This document shows positions 53,564 through 62,864 of a stretch of DNA of 64,000 nt, one piece after another; positions within the stretch are counted from its first letter, which is position 1, and every line of letters starts with the position of its first letter. Made by a program: the position numbers and the translations under genes. The stretch is from Prevotella sp. (GTDB taxonomy: Bacteria > Bacteroidota > Bacteroidia > Bacteroidales > Bacteroidaceae), in assembly GCA_017428055.1 (NCBI GenBank), contig JAFRRN010000020.1, positions 28,585 to 92,584 of the forward strand, given 5' to 3'. The notes beneath the pieces were generated by a model. The model saw only the letters and a list, made by a program, of their open reading frames with translations, made no database searches and had not been told where the DNA came from.

Positions 53564-53629
53564 GTCCAAAAGGCTTGGACACCCCGTCCAAGATACTTGG
53601 ACGACTCGTCCAAAAGGCTTGGACGGCAC
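53564..53629. repeat. 22-bp tandem palindrome array, three units
   Basis: Units begin at 53564, 53586 and 53608: GTCCAA, a 5-nt centre (AAGGC, GATAC, AAGGC), TTGGAC and five variable bases, exactly 22 bp each. Arms are invariant within the array and unlike those of the other three arrays. It fills most of the gap between the C1 peptidase stop and the peroxidase fusion start. Confidence 0.9.
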
Positions 53630-53646
53630 GTAAAAGCCCTATCCAT

Positions 53647-54744
53647 TCATTGTCGTTGGGGCATCCATGTTGTCCCATCCATGCTTTTGGGCGCGATGGC
53701 TTGCCTATTGAGGAAGATGTAGGTGGTATTGGCGGCGATGTAGTCACGTGACATGTACCAAGTACCCTTGTATTTGCCCGACTCGCCCCATGAGTTTTTC
53801 ACCAGGTAGAACGGCCTGCCGTCTTGGTCCTGCGCCTTTCCGTAGATGAGCATCACATGGTCGTAGGTGGCATCCCAATTGTCAAACCGGATTTGGCGGC
53901 CAATCTGCGAGGGTGCGACTTGGTTGGGCGTGTCGGCAACGCCCGTCCTGGCAAAACCGTTGCCGCTCACATCACCACCCCAACAGACGGTGTAGCCCGC
54001 CTCCAAGGCTTGGTCGATGGTTGCCATCAGTGTATCAAGGGGGATGTTGAGGCTTGGTTTTGGCCGCCATTTGTAGGGTGCCTCGATGACGAAAGGCTCA
54101 TAAAACGGGTGATGGGTGAAACTCGTAAGACTCATATAGTCGTCCCAATCCAGCCCCAAACTGGCAGCGAAAGAGTGCGGGGTGTACGTCTGCCCCTCGT
54201 ACTCAAACGAGGTGGGACACTTCCCAAGGTAAGCGTCCAAGATAGCTTGCATCCCTTCTTTCCATTGGGGCGACAACTTTTTCGCCTTGCTTGTGGCAAC
54301 CGCCTCCACGTAAGGCTCCAACAAGGAGAAAAACTCCGTGAAGTTGGCGAGGGAGTCGCCCGTCAACGTGCCGGGCAAGGGCATCGCCTCCTCGGGGCAG
54401 ATGCCATGCTGGCGGATGACATCGAGAGCGTCGTCTGCCGACCCACCCTCCGAAAAGCGGCTGTCGCCGTGCATCCGCACATGGTAGATGGCGCAATCCA
54501 TATAGTCCTTGTTTGCCACAAACATCTCGCAGAGGTCCACCGTGCGCCCCGTCTGGCGCAGCACCTCCGCCTCGAAGAACCCCAATGTGGCATAGCACCA
54601 ACACGTTCCCGAGCGGTTTTGGTCCTTGACGCTCGTGATGGGTACTTTCATGATGTCGGTAAACACATGCTCCTCCTGCCCTTGCACACTCCCTCCCCAC
54701 CATGCCAAAAGGGTTGCCAAAACGAAGTATCTCATTCTTTTCAT
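53647..54744 (-). CDS. C1 family (papain-like) peptidase, bleomycin-hydrolase type
   Basis: 365 residues with a signal peptide (ends GSVQGQ). The catalytic Cys is in QNRSGTCWCYAT, the His in ATYDHVMLIYG and the Asn in LVKNSWGESG. It resembles aminopeptidase C/bleomycin hydrolase but is shorter than the usual 450 residues and exported. Alone on the minus strand between the array and the NotI-like locus; no promoter recognised. Confidence 0.9.
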   Translation of the reverse strand: MKRMRYFVLATLLAWWGGSVQGQEEHVFTDIMKVPITSVKDQNRSGTCWCYATLGFFEAEVLRQTGRTVDLCEMFVANKDYMDCAIYHVRMHGDSRFSEGGSADDALDVIRQHGICPEEAMPLPGTLTGDSLANFTEFFSLLEPYVEAVATSKAKKLSPQWKEGMQAILDAYLGKCPTSFEYEGQTYTPHSFAASLGLDWDDYMSLTSFTHHPFYEPFVIEAPYKWRPKPSLNIPLDTLMATIDQALEAGYTVCWGGDVSGNGFARTGVADTPNQVAPSQIGRQIRFDNWDATYDHVMLIYGKAQDQDGRPFYLVKNSWGESGKYKGTWYMSRDYIAANTTYIFLNRQAIAPKSMDGTTWMPQRQ

Positions 54745-54814
54745 TGATTCATTATTTATCTTCCTTGATAAGACATATCTGCTTCATCTATATTGTAGAT
54801 TGTTCAACCATCAT

Positions 54815-55720
54815 TTATATCGGACTTTCCGAAAGCCATTCAAAGTCATTCGAAATGAGTAATTCCTCTTTTGTCACTAAATGAGTGGTTTGCATAGGAA
54901 TCGTTCTGTATGGTAAACCAAAAGAATCTGCCCAAGACCGCACCTCTGGAGTGTCATCGTATGTCAATAAAAAACACCCACGCATCTGACTCACCAATTC
55001 AAAGATACGGTGGTGGTCCACCTCATAATGGGTATAAAGCCTACGCCCTGCAACGGTATATGGAGGGTCTATAAAGAAAAAAGCATCCTCATCTTTCAAG
55101 CAACGTTCCATCACTTCAAAAGCATCGCCATGGATGAAAGTGAAACAATGGCGCATTTTGTTTATTTCACGAATACGCTTAATAAGCGTTCTCGCATACC
55201 AACGGGATGAGAGACCGCGGCCATTCTCTCCGGTTTTAATATGCCCGGACCCCTTTGCCAATATCCCTCCATGGTTAGTACGATTACGTACAATTGTCGA
55301 AAAAGCGAGTTCCTTTGTCCCTTCCTTTGAATGTGAAATCGCTTCATTCACATTCTCTATAGTGACATGAAATGAGGCTATCCTCTCTATAATCCACTGA
55401 CAATCGTCTGACAGTATTGTCTGCCACGTTGCGGCAATATCATCATCCATCTCTACCATGACGGCATGGCTAAAAAAATGTTCCGCAATAGCGGTCAAGC
55501 TGATAATCCCCCCTCCAGCAAATGGTTCTATCAGATGAGAGCCAACGTGTGCCTGGGCAAACCATTTCCGTGCTGTGGGAACAAGCCATGTCTTCCCCCC
55601 GGGGTAGCGAAAAGGGCTGCGTTGTGGGACAGAGGCCACATTAATGACGTTTTGCCTTGTGGCAAAAGACCCCATTTCCTCTTTAGGAAAAAGGCTTAAT
55701 TGTATGCTTTGGGGTTTCAT
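54815..55720 (-). CDS. D12-class N6-adenine DNA methyltransferase
   Basis: 301 residues. FRYPGGKTWLVP and EPFAGGG (65-71) form the SAM site, and DPPY (218-221) is the catalytic motif, in the order of the Dam/D12 class. It should protect the host from the restriction enzyme encoded just upstream, with which it overlaps by four bases (ATGA). The locus is AT-richer than its flanks, suggesting transfer. Confidence 0.9.
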   Translation of the reverse strand: MKPQSIQLSLFPKEEMGSFATRQNVINVASVPQRSPFRYPGGKTWLVPTARKWFAQAHVGSHLIEPFAGGGIISLTAIAEHFFSHAVMVEMDDDIAATWQTILSDDCQWIIERIASFHVTIENVNEAISHSKEGTKELAFSTIVRNRTNHGGILAKGSGHIKTGENGRGLSSRWYARTLIKRIREINKMRHCFTFIHGDAFEVMERCLKDEDAFFFIDPPYTVAGRRLYTHYEVDHHRIFELVSQMRGCFLLTYDDTPEVRSWADSFGLPYRTIPMQTTHLVTKEELLISNDFEWLSESPI

Positions 55721-56580
55721 AACAATGTATAAGGGGAATGAGTTTCGGGATTATGGGTGATTTGTTCGTCAAGTTTGCCTTGGAGCAATGCTTGAAAATC
55801 AGACAAAGGGCATGGACTTGTAAAGATGACTTGCTGCAAGGCATCATGGAAATCCGTATAAATGGTATCTACCAAGGATAAATGAAAACGACCGTCAGTT
55901 TGACTATATACCAAGTCATAGAGAAGCCAAGCGATGTCGGCTTGATCTTTCGACGTTACAGGAAGCGATGGAAGGGTATCAAAGAATGACTTTTGGATGA
56001 CAATACATTGTTTTTTATTCCATGCCTTAAAGATGCCTCCTTTATAAAGCATTTGCGGAATGAGCCGTTTCCGGGATGATGATAGGTAATCAGGATGTGG
56101 AAAATTGCGCCCTGACCATTCAAAAGTATCAATGGGATGGTTCATGAATTCACGGTATGGATTTCTCAAATTCCCGCTGATATATACACCCTGCACTTCT
56201 ACTGATGCAAAATCGGTGATTTGCCCTTCATGATTATAGCTGACTATCACGTAATCCACATTGCCAGCAGTCATTCCATTACCATCAGTTAACCTAATCT
56301 CAGGCAATGCTGTCCATCTCGTTCCTCTTGGCCAAACAAACGATGCGGCATCATGTAAAAGTTTCCAATTCTCCCGAAAACGCGAGGGGCAAGTGATGAC
56401 TTTATTGTTCCCATGATAAATACTACATACCCCCAACGGGTCATCAGCCTTGTCTTTAGTACAATTAGGAAACCTGTTATGAAAAGGGCATAGTCTATTT
56501 TCACGATAATAAATGGCATCTTCAGATTTATTTGTAATGGGAAACCCAAAGACTTCAGCTAATGGATTATTCTTTTGCAC
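55717..56580 (-). CDS. NotI-like type II restriction endonuclease
   Basis: 287 residues. It begins with the family mark NPLAEVFGFP. Cys31, Cys40, Cys52 and Cys64 are placed to form the iron-binding Cys4 site of NotI, and the active site is readable as Asp109 (GNVDYVIVSY) with Glu128-x-Gln130 (SVEVQG), the D...ExQ set known from NotI. NotI recognises an 8-bp GC-rich site; this enzyme may too, but specificity is not predictable. The endonuclease gene precedes its methyltransferase, an order that needs tight timing of expression. Confidence 0.85.
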   Translation of the reverse strand: MQKNNPLAEVFGFPITNKSEDAIYYRENRLCPFHNRFPNCTKDKADDPLGVCSIYHGNNKVITCPSRFRENWKLLHDAASFVWPRGTRWTALPEIRLTDGNGMTAGNVDYVIVSYNHEGQITDFASVEVQGVYISGNLRNPYREFMNHPIDTFEWSGRNFPHPDYLSSSRKRLIPQMLYKGGIFKAWNKKQCIVIQKSFFDTLPSLPVTSKDQADIAWLLYDLVYSQTDGRFHLSLVDTIYTDFHDALQQVIFTSPCPLSDFQALLQGKLDEQITHNPETHSPYTLL

Positions 56581-56617
56581 AATATTATGTATATTCGCTT
56601 TGTTAGTATTTCCACCG

Positions 56618-56625
56618 CAAAAATA
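56618..56625 (-). promoter_or_regulatory. -7 element of the NotI-like operon
   Basis: Minus-strand TATTTTTG, 38 nt before the start at 56580; no well-placed TTG. Confidence 0.4.
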
Positions 56626-56735
56626 GGCATTTTTCTTGACAATATAGCGTTAATGTTCCATAATTGTGCATGATTATACATTGTTTTTTTTTATTTTTGC
56701 AGACACATTATATATAATAAATAAACAAGACAAAA

Positions 56736-59192
56736 ATGAAAAGTTTGATGAATGTAAGCGTGAAGGGCTGCATGATGTTGCTCTTCGCTATGCTTGTGTC
56801 GCTATCAGCCAATGCCGTTCCCGCCAAGCCGGGGCTGGTGAGGACGCTGAATTTGAGCGACGGGACGACGGTTTCCGCCCGTTTGGTGGGCGATGAGTTT
56901 GGTCATTACTGGCTCGGAACGGACGGCAAGGCATACCGTGCAGACGCCGCCACGGGCCTCTTCCAGGCTGTGGACGCTCAGGCGGTCATGGCAAGTGCCA
57001 AGGTGAAACGCACCCAGGCTAACACGAGGCGCACGGCTCGTATGGCTCCGCGCAAGGTGGGCGGCGGAGGCAACTATACCGGAAAGAAGAAAGGATTGAT
57101 CATCTTGGTCAATTTCTATGGCACCACATTCAAGTCTGCCAACAACAATGCACTTTACCAGCGCATCGCGAATGAGGAGAATTTCGTCTACGACAATTTC
57201 GTCGGTTCGATGTATGACTACTTCTATGCCCAGAGCGAGGGGCAGTTTGAGTTGACATTCGACGTGGTGGGGCCCGTGGAGGTATCTAACACTCAGTCGT
57301 ATTACGGCAGCAACGACTCCGAGGGCAACGATAAACATCCTGCGGAGATGGTGATCGAGGCACTGAAGAAAGCAGACAGCTACGTGAACTATGCCGACTA
57401 TGACTGGGATGGTGACGGAGAGGTAGACCAGGTGTATGTGGTGTATGCCGGGAAGGGCGAAGCCGACGGCGGTGGGTCATCCACCATCTGGCCACATGAG
57501 TGGGATTTGAGTACCGCCGCCTATTATGGCGACGGTGCCGGAAGGCAGAAATTGGACGGCGTATACATCGATACCTACGCCTGTGGGGCGGAGTTGGACG
57601 GCACAACAGGAACCATCGCCGGCATCGGCACGATGTGCCACGAGTTCAGCCATTGCCTCGGCTACCCCGACTTCTATGACACGGACTACAGCGGAGGCCA
57701 AGGCATGGGCTACTGGGACCTCATGGACGGAGGCTCATACAACGGCGACAGCTTCCAGCCGGCGGGCTATACCAGCTACGAGCGCTGGGTGGCAGGATGG
57801 AAAGAGCCTATCGAACTGACTGCTTCTAAAGCTGTCACAGGAATGAAAGGACTGCAAGAGGGTGGCGAGAGCTACATCATCTACAATGGCGGGAATAGCA
57901 ACGAATACTTCCTCTTGGAGAACCGCCAGTTTGTTGGATGGGATGCAAGTCTACCGGCAGAGGGTTTGCTCATCCTCCATGTGGACTATGACGCATCGGC
58001 ATGGTCCAATAACACACCTAATGATGAACCAAGCCACCAGCGAATGACATGGATTCCCGCCGACAACACCTACCAATACACCACCTACCAAGGCACGAAG
58101 TATTATACGTTTGACGGCATGGCCAACGACACCTATCCCTACGGATCAGTCAACTCATTCAACAAGAGTACGACTCCCGCCGCCAAGTTCTATAACAAGA
58201 ACACCGACGGAACGTATTACCTTGACTCTTCCGTGGAGAATATCACGCTGAACTCTGACGGCACCATCTCGTTCAACTTCGTTGGCATAAGCAATGTCGC
58301 CACGCCGACATTCTCCCCCAAGGCGGGCGTGTACACCGAGGCACAGAGCGTGACCATCAGTTGCGAAACGGAGGGAGCCGCCATCTATTACACCCTTGAC
58401 GGAAGCACACCGACCGCCAGCAGCACTCCATACACCCAACCCATCTTGGTGGAGACGACAACCACCATCAAGGCGATTGCCATTGCCGACGGCGAGGAGA
58501 GCGCAGTGGCAATAGGCAAGTTTGCGATAGGTTCGGATATTTACCGTCTCGTCACCAGTGCCGATGAATTGGAGGCGGGCAAGAACTATCTACTTGTGTA
58601 TGAGGACGGAATGGTGGCATACAATGGATTTGACAGCAACAAAGGAAAGTCAGGCGATGTCATCATTGAAAACAACGAGATTGACATGATCAACCCCGAC
58701 AACGAAGCCACAATCCTTGTGTTGGAGAACTCCAACGATGGCAATTGGCTCATCAAGGATGGCGACGATTACCTTGCACTCACAACTAAAAGGAACACAT
58801 TGAACACGCAGACATCCGCCACGGCGACGGGAACAGAGTGGGCAATTTCCATCACTAACGGCAAGGCATATATCAAAAACCTGAATTACACGGATTACTA
58901 TCTGCAATACAATGCCATGACAACAGGCATGATATTCCGTTGCTACAAGGGTACACAGAAATACCCTTCCTTATATAAGGAGGTAGAAACGACACCCCAA
59001 TTGAAGAAGGGCGACGTGAACGGCGACGGCAAGATTGACATAGGCGATGTCGTGGCTATTGTCAGCCATATATTGGGCGACACTCCTCCCATCTTCCACG
59101 AGGATGTGGCAGACTGGGACGACAATGGAAGCATCAATATCAGCGATGCCGTCTCGCTTGTGAATTACCTTTTAACGAATGGAGAGGAATGA
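56736..59192 (+). CDS. Secreted M6-type metalloprotease with dockerin-like C-terminus
   Basis: 818 residues. Signal peptide (ends SANA), a propeptide-like region to about 115, then the M6 catalytic domain with the zinc site HEFSHCLGYPD (about 302-312) and GYWDLMDGGSYNG. From about 525 a chitobiase-type beta domain (VYTEAQSVTISCETEGAAIY), an uncharacterised beta domain, and a C-terminal dockerin-like calcium pair (KGDVNGDGKIDIGDVVAIVS, DWDDNGSINISDAVSLVNYL). Degrades extracellular protein. Its stop overlaps the next start as ATGA. Confidence 0.9.
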   Translation: MKSLMNVSVKGCMMLLFAMLVSLSANAVPAKPGLVRTLNLSDGTTVSARLVGDEFGHYWLGTDGKAYRADAATGLFQAVDAQAVMASAKVKRTQANTRRTARMAPRKVGGGGNYTGKKKGLIILVNFYGTTFKSANNNALYQRIANEENFVYDNFVGSMYDYFYAQSEGQFELTFDVVGPVEVSNTQSYYGSNDSEGNDKHPAEMVIEALKKADSYVNYADYDWDGDGEVDQVYVVYAGKGEADGGGSSTIWPHEWDLSTAAYYGDGAGRQKLDGVYIDTYACGAELDGTTGTIAGIGTMCHEFSHCLGYPDFYDTDYSGGQGMGYWDLMDGGSYNGDSFQPAGYTSYERWVAGWKEPIELTASKAVTGMKGLQEGGESYIIYNGGNSNEYFLLENRQFVGWDASLPAEGLLILHVDYDASAWSNNTPNDEPSHQRMTWIPADNTYQYTTYQGTKYYTFDGMANDTYPYGSVNSFNKSTTPAAKFYNKNTDGTYYLDSSVENITLNSDGTISFNFVGISNVATPTFSPKAGVYTEAQSVTISCETEGAAIYYTLDGSTPTASSTPYTQPILVETTTTIKAIAIADGEESAVAIGKFAIGSDIYRLVTSADELEAGKNYLLVYEDGMVAYNGFDSNKGKSGDVIIENNEIDMINPDNEATILVLENSNDGNWLIKDGDDYLALTTKRNTLNTQTSATATGTEWAISITNGKAYIKNLNYTDYYLQYNAMTTGMIFRCYKGTQKYPSLYKEVETTPQLKKGDVNGDGKIDIGDVVAIVSHILGDTPPIFHEDVADWDDNGSINISDAVSLVNYLLTNGEE

Positions 59193-61306
59193 ACTTTAAC
59201 CGGTTTTCCCTCATAGCATGTTTCACCTGTTTGGGGTATGCCACCATAGGCATGGCCCAAACAGGCAACTTGCAAGACCGCGCACTATGGGGGTCGATAG
59301 CGGCAGACCCAAACAGTAAGAGTCCCATTTCCCTCGGCGACTACAAACAATACAACAACAAAATCCTGCTGACATGGAGGATGTTGCCTGGCGATGACGA
59401 GAACACGCAGTTTGACCTATACCGAAAGATTGGCAACGGCTCAGAGTCGAAAGTCAATTACTTAAAGCCCATCACGGAAACCAATTATTCCATAACGCCA
59501 AGCACGGCAAAGGGCGACTATACATTCCGCCTTACCTACCACGGACAGACGGAAACGCTGGCAACCTACACCATGACACAGGAACAAATCGATGCCCGAC
59601 TGCCCTATATCACCATACCCTTGCGCAGCACAGAAGACGTGAGCGAGCGCACGGACATCTGCTTCACCGCCAACGACGTGAGTGTTGGCGACTTGGATGG
59701 AGACGGCCAGTTTGAGATTGTCGTCAAGCGGTTGCAGTCTATCAAGGATGCCAACGGCAACATCACCAGCGATGGCACGGGGGCAGGCACGTCACAAAAA
59801 GACGTGCGCCACCAGATCATCTGGGATGCCTACAAACTCGACGGCACGTTTATGTGGCGCGTGATGTCGGGACCTAACGGCATGTTGGGAAACAGCTCCG
59901 CTTTTGCCATAGCCGACTTTGACGGCGACGGCAAGGCAGAGATGGCCATACGCACGGCGGAGGGTACCATCTTCGGCGACGGAACGGAAATCGGCGACAC
60001 CAACGGCGACGGAAAGACCGACTACCGCACATGGACGGGCGGATGGATAGACCATTATTGCTCCGACGGGCCAGAATTTCTCTCCATCATTGACGGTGTG
60101 ACGGGTAAGGAACTTGCACGTACCAACTTCATCACACGCGGCAAGAGCGAGGACTGGGGCGACGGCTATTTCAAGCGCGCCAACTCCCTGCGCATTGGCG
60201 TGGGATGCTTTGACGACACGCGGTTGCCGTCGGTGGTGCTGGGGCGCGGCGTGTATGCCCGCTCGGTCATCGAGGCTTGGGACTATCGCGGCGGCACCCT
60301 CTCACGACGTTTCCACTTCGACAGCAGCGTCAGTGGCAAGGGCAAGGACGGCAATCCCAACAGTGCATACGCCGCACAGGGCAACCACTCACTCAATGTG
60401 GCTGACCTCGATGGCGACGGGATGGATGAGATCATGTATGGCTCTATGGCCATCGACCATGACGGCATAGGCCTGTGGACTACCAAACTGGGACATGGCG
60501 ATGCCAACCACGTCGGGAAATTCCTGCCCGGGCGCGAGGGCTTGCAGATGTACCATTGCTTAGAGTCGGGCAAGACGATGGTTGCCCTCCACGATGCCGC
60601 GACGGGCGAGACCATTTGGAGCAAGGTTTCCAGTTCCGACAACGACATGGGACGCTGCTTGGTGGCAGACATCGACCCCAATTCCCCAGGATGCGAGTTT
60701 TGGTGGTATGGCTCCAACGCCCACTCACAAGACGGGAGCAAGGACTTGGGGTATAAGCCCGCGTCGTGCAACATGGCGATTTGGTTTGACGGTTCGCTAT
60801 CCCGGCAGCTCATCAACGAGAACATTATCGCCAGCCAGCCCTACGGTCGCACATTCACGATGTACCGATACAGCGAGACTTTCATCAACGGCACCAAGTC
60901 TAACCCCGCATGGTATGGCGACATCCTCGGCGACTGGCGCGAAGAGGTTATCTTGCCCGATGCCACACGATTGGCAGACATCAAGGTATTCTCCACCTGG
61001 TATCCCACAGACCATCGCTTCCCATGGCTCATGACCGACCACACCTATTGGATGAGTGCATTGAACGAGAACATCGGCTACAACCAACCCACCAACCTGG
61101 GATATTACCTGGGTACCGACCTCAAGAGCGACCAAGAGGCATGGGAGGCTGGAGGCTATCTCACAAATGGCATTAAGACGCTGTATCACGATGCCTCCAA
61201 CGAAGCACAAGACGACGCTTGGTATAACTTGATGGGGCAAAAGGTACTGGTGTCACACCAAGGCGGCATCTATATCCACCAAGGAAAGAAAGTTGTAAGG
61301 CAATAA
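59189..61306 (+). CDS. PL11 rhamnogalacturonan lyase
   Basis: 705 residues with a signal peptide (ends IGMAQ). An N-terminal beta domain (about 25-135) precedes the eight-bladed propeller of PL11, full of calcium-binding Asp repeats (DVSVGDLDGDGQFEIVVK, AIADFDGDGKAEMAIRT, GDTNGDGKTDYRTW, NVADLDGDGMDEIMYG). Cleaves rhamnogalacturonan I by beta-elimination. The end, WYNLMGQKV...GGIYIHQGKKVV, is a tail common to secreted Prevotella proteins. Coupled to the M6 protease, which is an unusual pairing, and closed by a terminator. Confidence 0.92.
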   Translation: MNFNRFSLIACFTCLGYATIGMAQTGNLQDRALWGSIAADPNSKSPISLGDYKQYNNKILLTWRMLPGDDENTQFDLYRKIGNGSESKVNYLKPITETNYSITPSTAKGDYTFRLTYHGQTETLATYTMTQEQIDARLPYITIPLRSTEDVSERTDICFTANDVSVGDLDGDGQFEIVVKRLQSIKDANGNITSDGTGAGTSQKDVRHQIIWDAYKLDGTFMWRVMSGPNGMLGNSSAFAIADFDGDGKAEMAIRTAEGTIFGDGTEIGDTNGDGKTDYRTWTGGWIDHYCSDGPEFLSIIDGVTGKELARTNFITRGKSEDWGDGYFKRANSLRIGVGCFDDTRLPSVVLGRGVYARSVIEAWDYRGGTLSRRFHFDSSVSGKGKDGNPNSAYAAQGNHSLNVADLDGDGMDEIMYGSMAIDHDGIGLWTTKLGHGDANHVGKFLPGREGLQMYHCLESGKTMVALHDAATGETIWSKVSSSDNDMGRCLVADIDPNSPGCEFWWYGSNAHSQDGSKDLGYKPASCNMAIWFDGSLSRQLINENIIASQPYGRTFTMYRYSETFINGTKSNPAWYGDILGDWREEVILPDATRLADIKVFSTWYPTDHRFPWLMTDHTYWMSALNENIGYNQPTNLGYYLGTDLKSDQEAWEAGGYLTNGIKTLYHDASNEAQDDAWYNLMGQKVLVSHQGGIYIHQGKKVVRQ

Positions 61307-61317
61307 GGAAAAGAAAG

Positions 61318-61360
61318 AAGCCAATGGGGCATGCTTTTCCGACATACCCCATTGGCTTTT
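61318..61360 (+). terminator. Terminator of the protease-PL11 operon
   Basis: AAGCCAATGGGG pairs perfectly with CCCCATTGGCTT, followed by four T in all; 11 nt after the PL11 stop. Confidence 0.85.
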
Positions 61361-61434
61361 GTTATGGATGGGTTAATAAGCAATTATAGAAGGGCAAATC
61401 AAATGCTTGTGCATCCTATACCCGTAAGATAGTA

Positions 61435-61468
61435 CATGCCCCTCGTTAGCTTTCGTACAGGGGGCATG
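61435..61468. other. Inverted repeat in the gap before the Sel1/LysM gene
   Basis: CATGCCCC (61435-61442) and GGGGCATG (61461-61468) flank an 18-nt loop. T-rich DNA follows on the plus strand only. Its role is unclear; the rest of this 250-bp gap shows nothing recognisable. Confidence 0.45.
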
Positions 61469-61556
61469 TTCGTTTATTTTTACACTATAGAGTAAGCAAC
61501 TTCTTTATAAAACACCCTAACGAAGATAGCGGGGTTAGGCAAGAAAGATTCCTTTT

Positions 61557-62819
61557 TTAATATGAATCTCTTTTACCTGTTCCGTCACACATTACACATT
61601 TCTTATGATTAGTATTGTTTCGGCAATGTGTTTTCGCACATTGACTACAATAGACATCTACGCATCCAAATATAGATGTAGGACACGAAATGCTCTTGAG
61701 CGTCAGACCTGTTCCATTACACCATGTGCAAGTTGATTTTTCTTTCTTAACAGTAGATTCACTTGATATAATAGGTGTTGATGTTTGAGATTGCCTGTTA
61801 TTTAATTGTAAAATTGATTCATGCGCATATCGTTGGTTTTCTTCTGCTTGCCTATACCATCTTTCTGCAATTGTGTTATTCTTCTCGACCCCTTTACCTT
61901 CGGCGTACATATCTCCAACTTTATATTGTGCTTCAATATTGCCATTTTCTGCAGCTTTCTTAAACCATTTTAATGCTTCAGTATAATTGCCCCCATTATA
62001 TAATTCTAAAGCTTTGTTGTATATCTTTTCTTTCTCCTCTTTTATTTTTCTTTGTTCTTCCTCAAATTTGGCATGATCTTCGTCGGCTTTAGCTAATACA
62101 TTTTCAGCATATCTTTTCATTTCATCAATTCCGTTATTAATAATCTGTGAAGAGCGATTATTATAAGTGGAAACTGGTGTTCTATTTGGCACATTCGTTC
62201 CCCTCTGTATTGCATCTATTTCATAAGCATTTTGGCTCATAACCCTCAATGATTGTTCCGCTTTTTTCAAACCAGTTTCCAAATTGTCAAAAAAAGCCGA
62301 TAATCTTTCTCTTCTTTCTTCTTTAGCGTTTTCTATCTGTGCTAACATTTTTTTCGCCTTGTTATTCTGTTCGGCTGTACATCTGTCATCATTCAAGACA
62401 AGCTCTATCCACTTTGTGGCTTTCTTATATTTTTTATTGTTTATTAAGCTTTGACTCAACGATAAATACTTATCTATAGGACTTGAGGTTGGCCTTGATT
62501 CTGATTTAATCGTATTGGAGGACAGGACAGATGGTTCCACCTTATCATGCAATGTTGTTTCGTTGTTTGTCGCTATGGACTTATTTTGCATTGTTGTTGT
62601 TTCCTGGCTCCCAATTCTTTTTCCAACATTCAGTTTCGTCCCAGAATAGCAGTTTTTCACATTAGGATTTGCGTTACGAAGTTCGCTCTCTGTCATTCCA
62701 TATTTCGAGGCGATGCTGGCGAATGTTTCTCCACGTTGAACTACATGGATTTTCTGAGATTGAGCCATGACAAACATTGTCCATAACATAATGATGGCAG
62801 TAATGAAGGACTTCTTCAT
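61557..62819 (-). CDS. LysM plus Sel1-like repeat protein with C-terminal zinc ribbon
   Basis: 420 residues from 62819 (MKKSFITAIIMLW), signal peptide ending MAQS. A LysM domain (about 15-60, VVQRGETFASIASKYGMTES), a Ser/Thr-rich linker, helical and coiled-coil stretches, Sel1/TPR repeats (about 285-335, ALKWFKKAAENGNIEAQYKV and GDMYAEGKGVEKNNTIAERW) and a cysteine-rich end (CTWCNGTG ... CMC-like CVMCDGTGKR) like the DnaJ zinc centre. Probably a periplasmic peptidoglycan-bound scaffold. AT-rich; lies 45 nt after the lipoprotein gene upstream. Confidence 0.8.
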   Translation of the reverse strand: MKKSFITAIIMLWTMFVMAQSQKIHVVQRGETFASIASKYGMTESELRNANPNVKNCYSGTKLNVGKRIGSQETTTMQNKSIATNNETTLHDKVEPSVLSSNTIKSESRPTSSPIDKYLSLSQSLINNKKYKKATKWIELVLNDDRCTAEQNNKAKKMLAQIENAKEERRERLSAFFDNLETGLKKAEQSLRVMSQNAYEIDAIQRGTNVPNRTPVSTYNNRSSQIINNGIDEMKRYAENVLAKADEDHAKFEEEQRKIKEEKEKIYNKALELYNGGNYTEALKWFKKAAENGNIEAQYKVGDMYAEGKGVEKNNTIAERWYRQAEENQRYAHESILQLNNRQSQTSTPIISSESTVKKEKSTCTWCNGTGLTLKSISCPTSIFGCVDVYCSQCAKTHCRNNTNHKKCVMCDGTGKRDSY

Positions 62820-62864
62820 CGTCTGTCTAAAGTGAATTTGATATTGCATAATTTTAAGATATTA

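Noticed and set aside
53517-53747. N-terminal extension of the peroxidase fusion
   Set aside because: It reads through the palindrome array; the ATG at 53516 begins a clear signal peptide.
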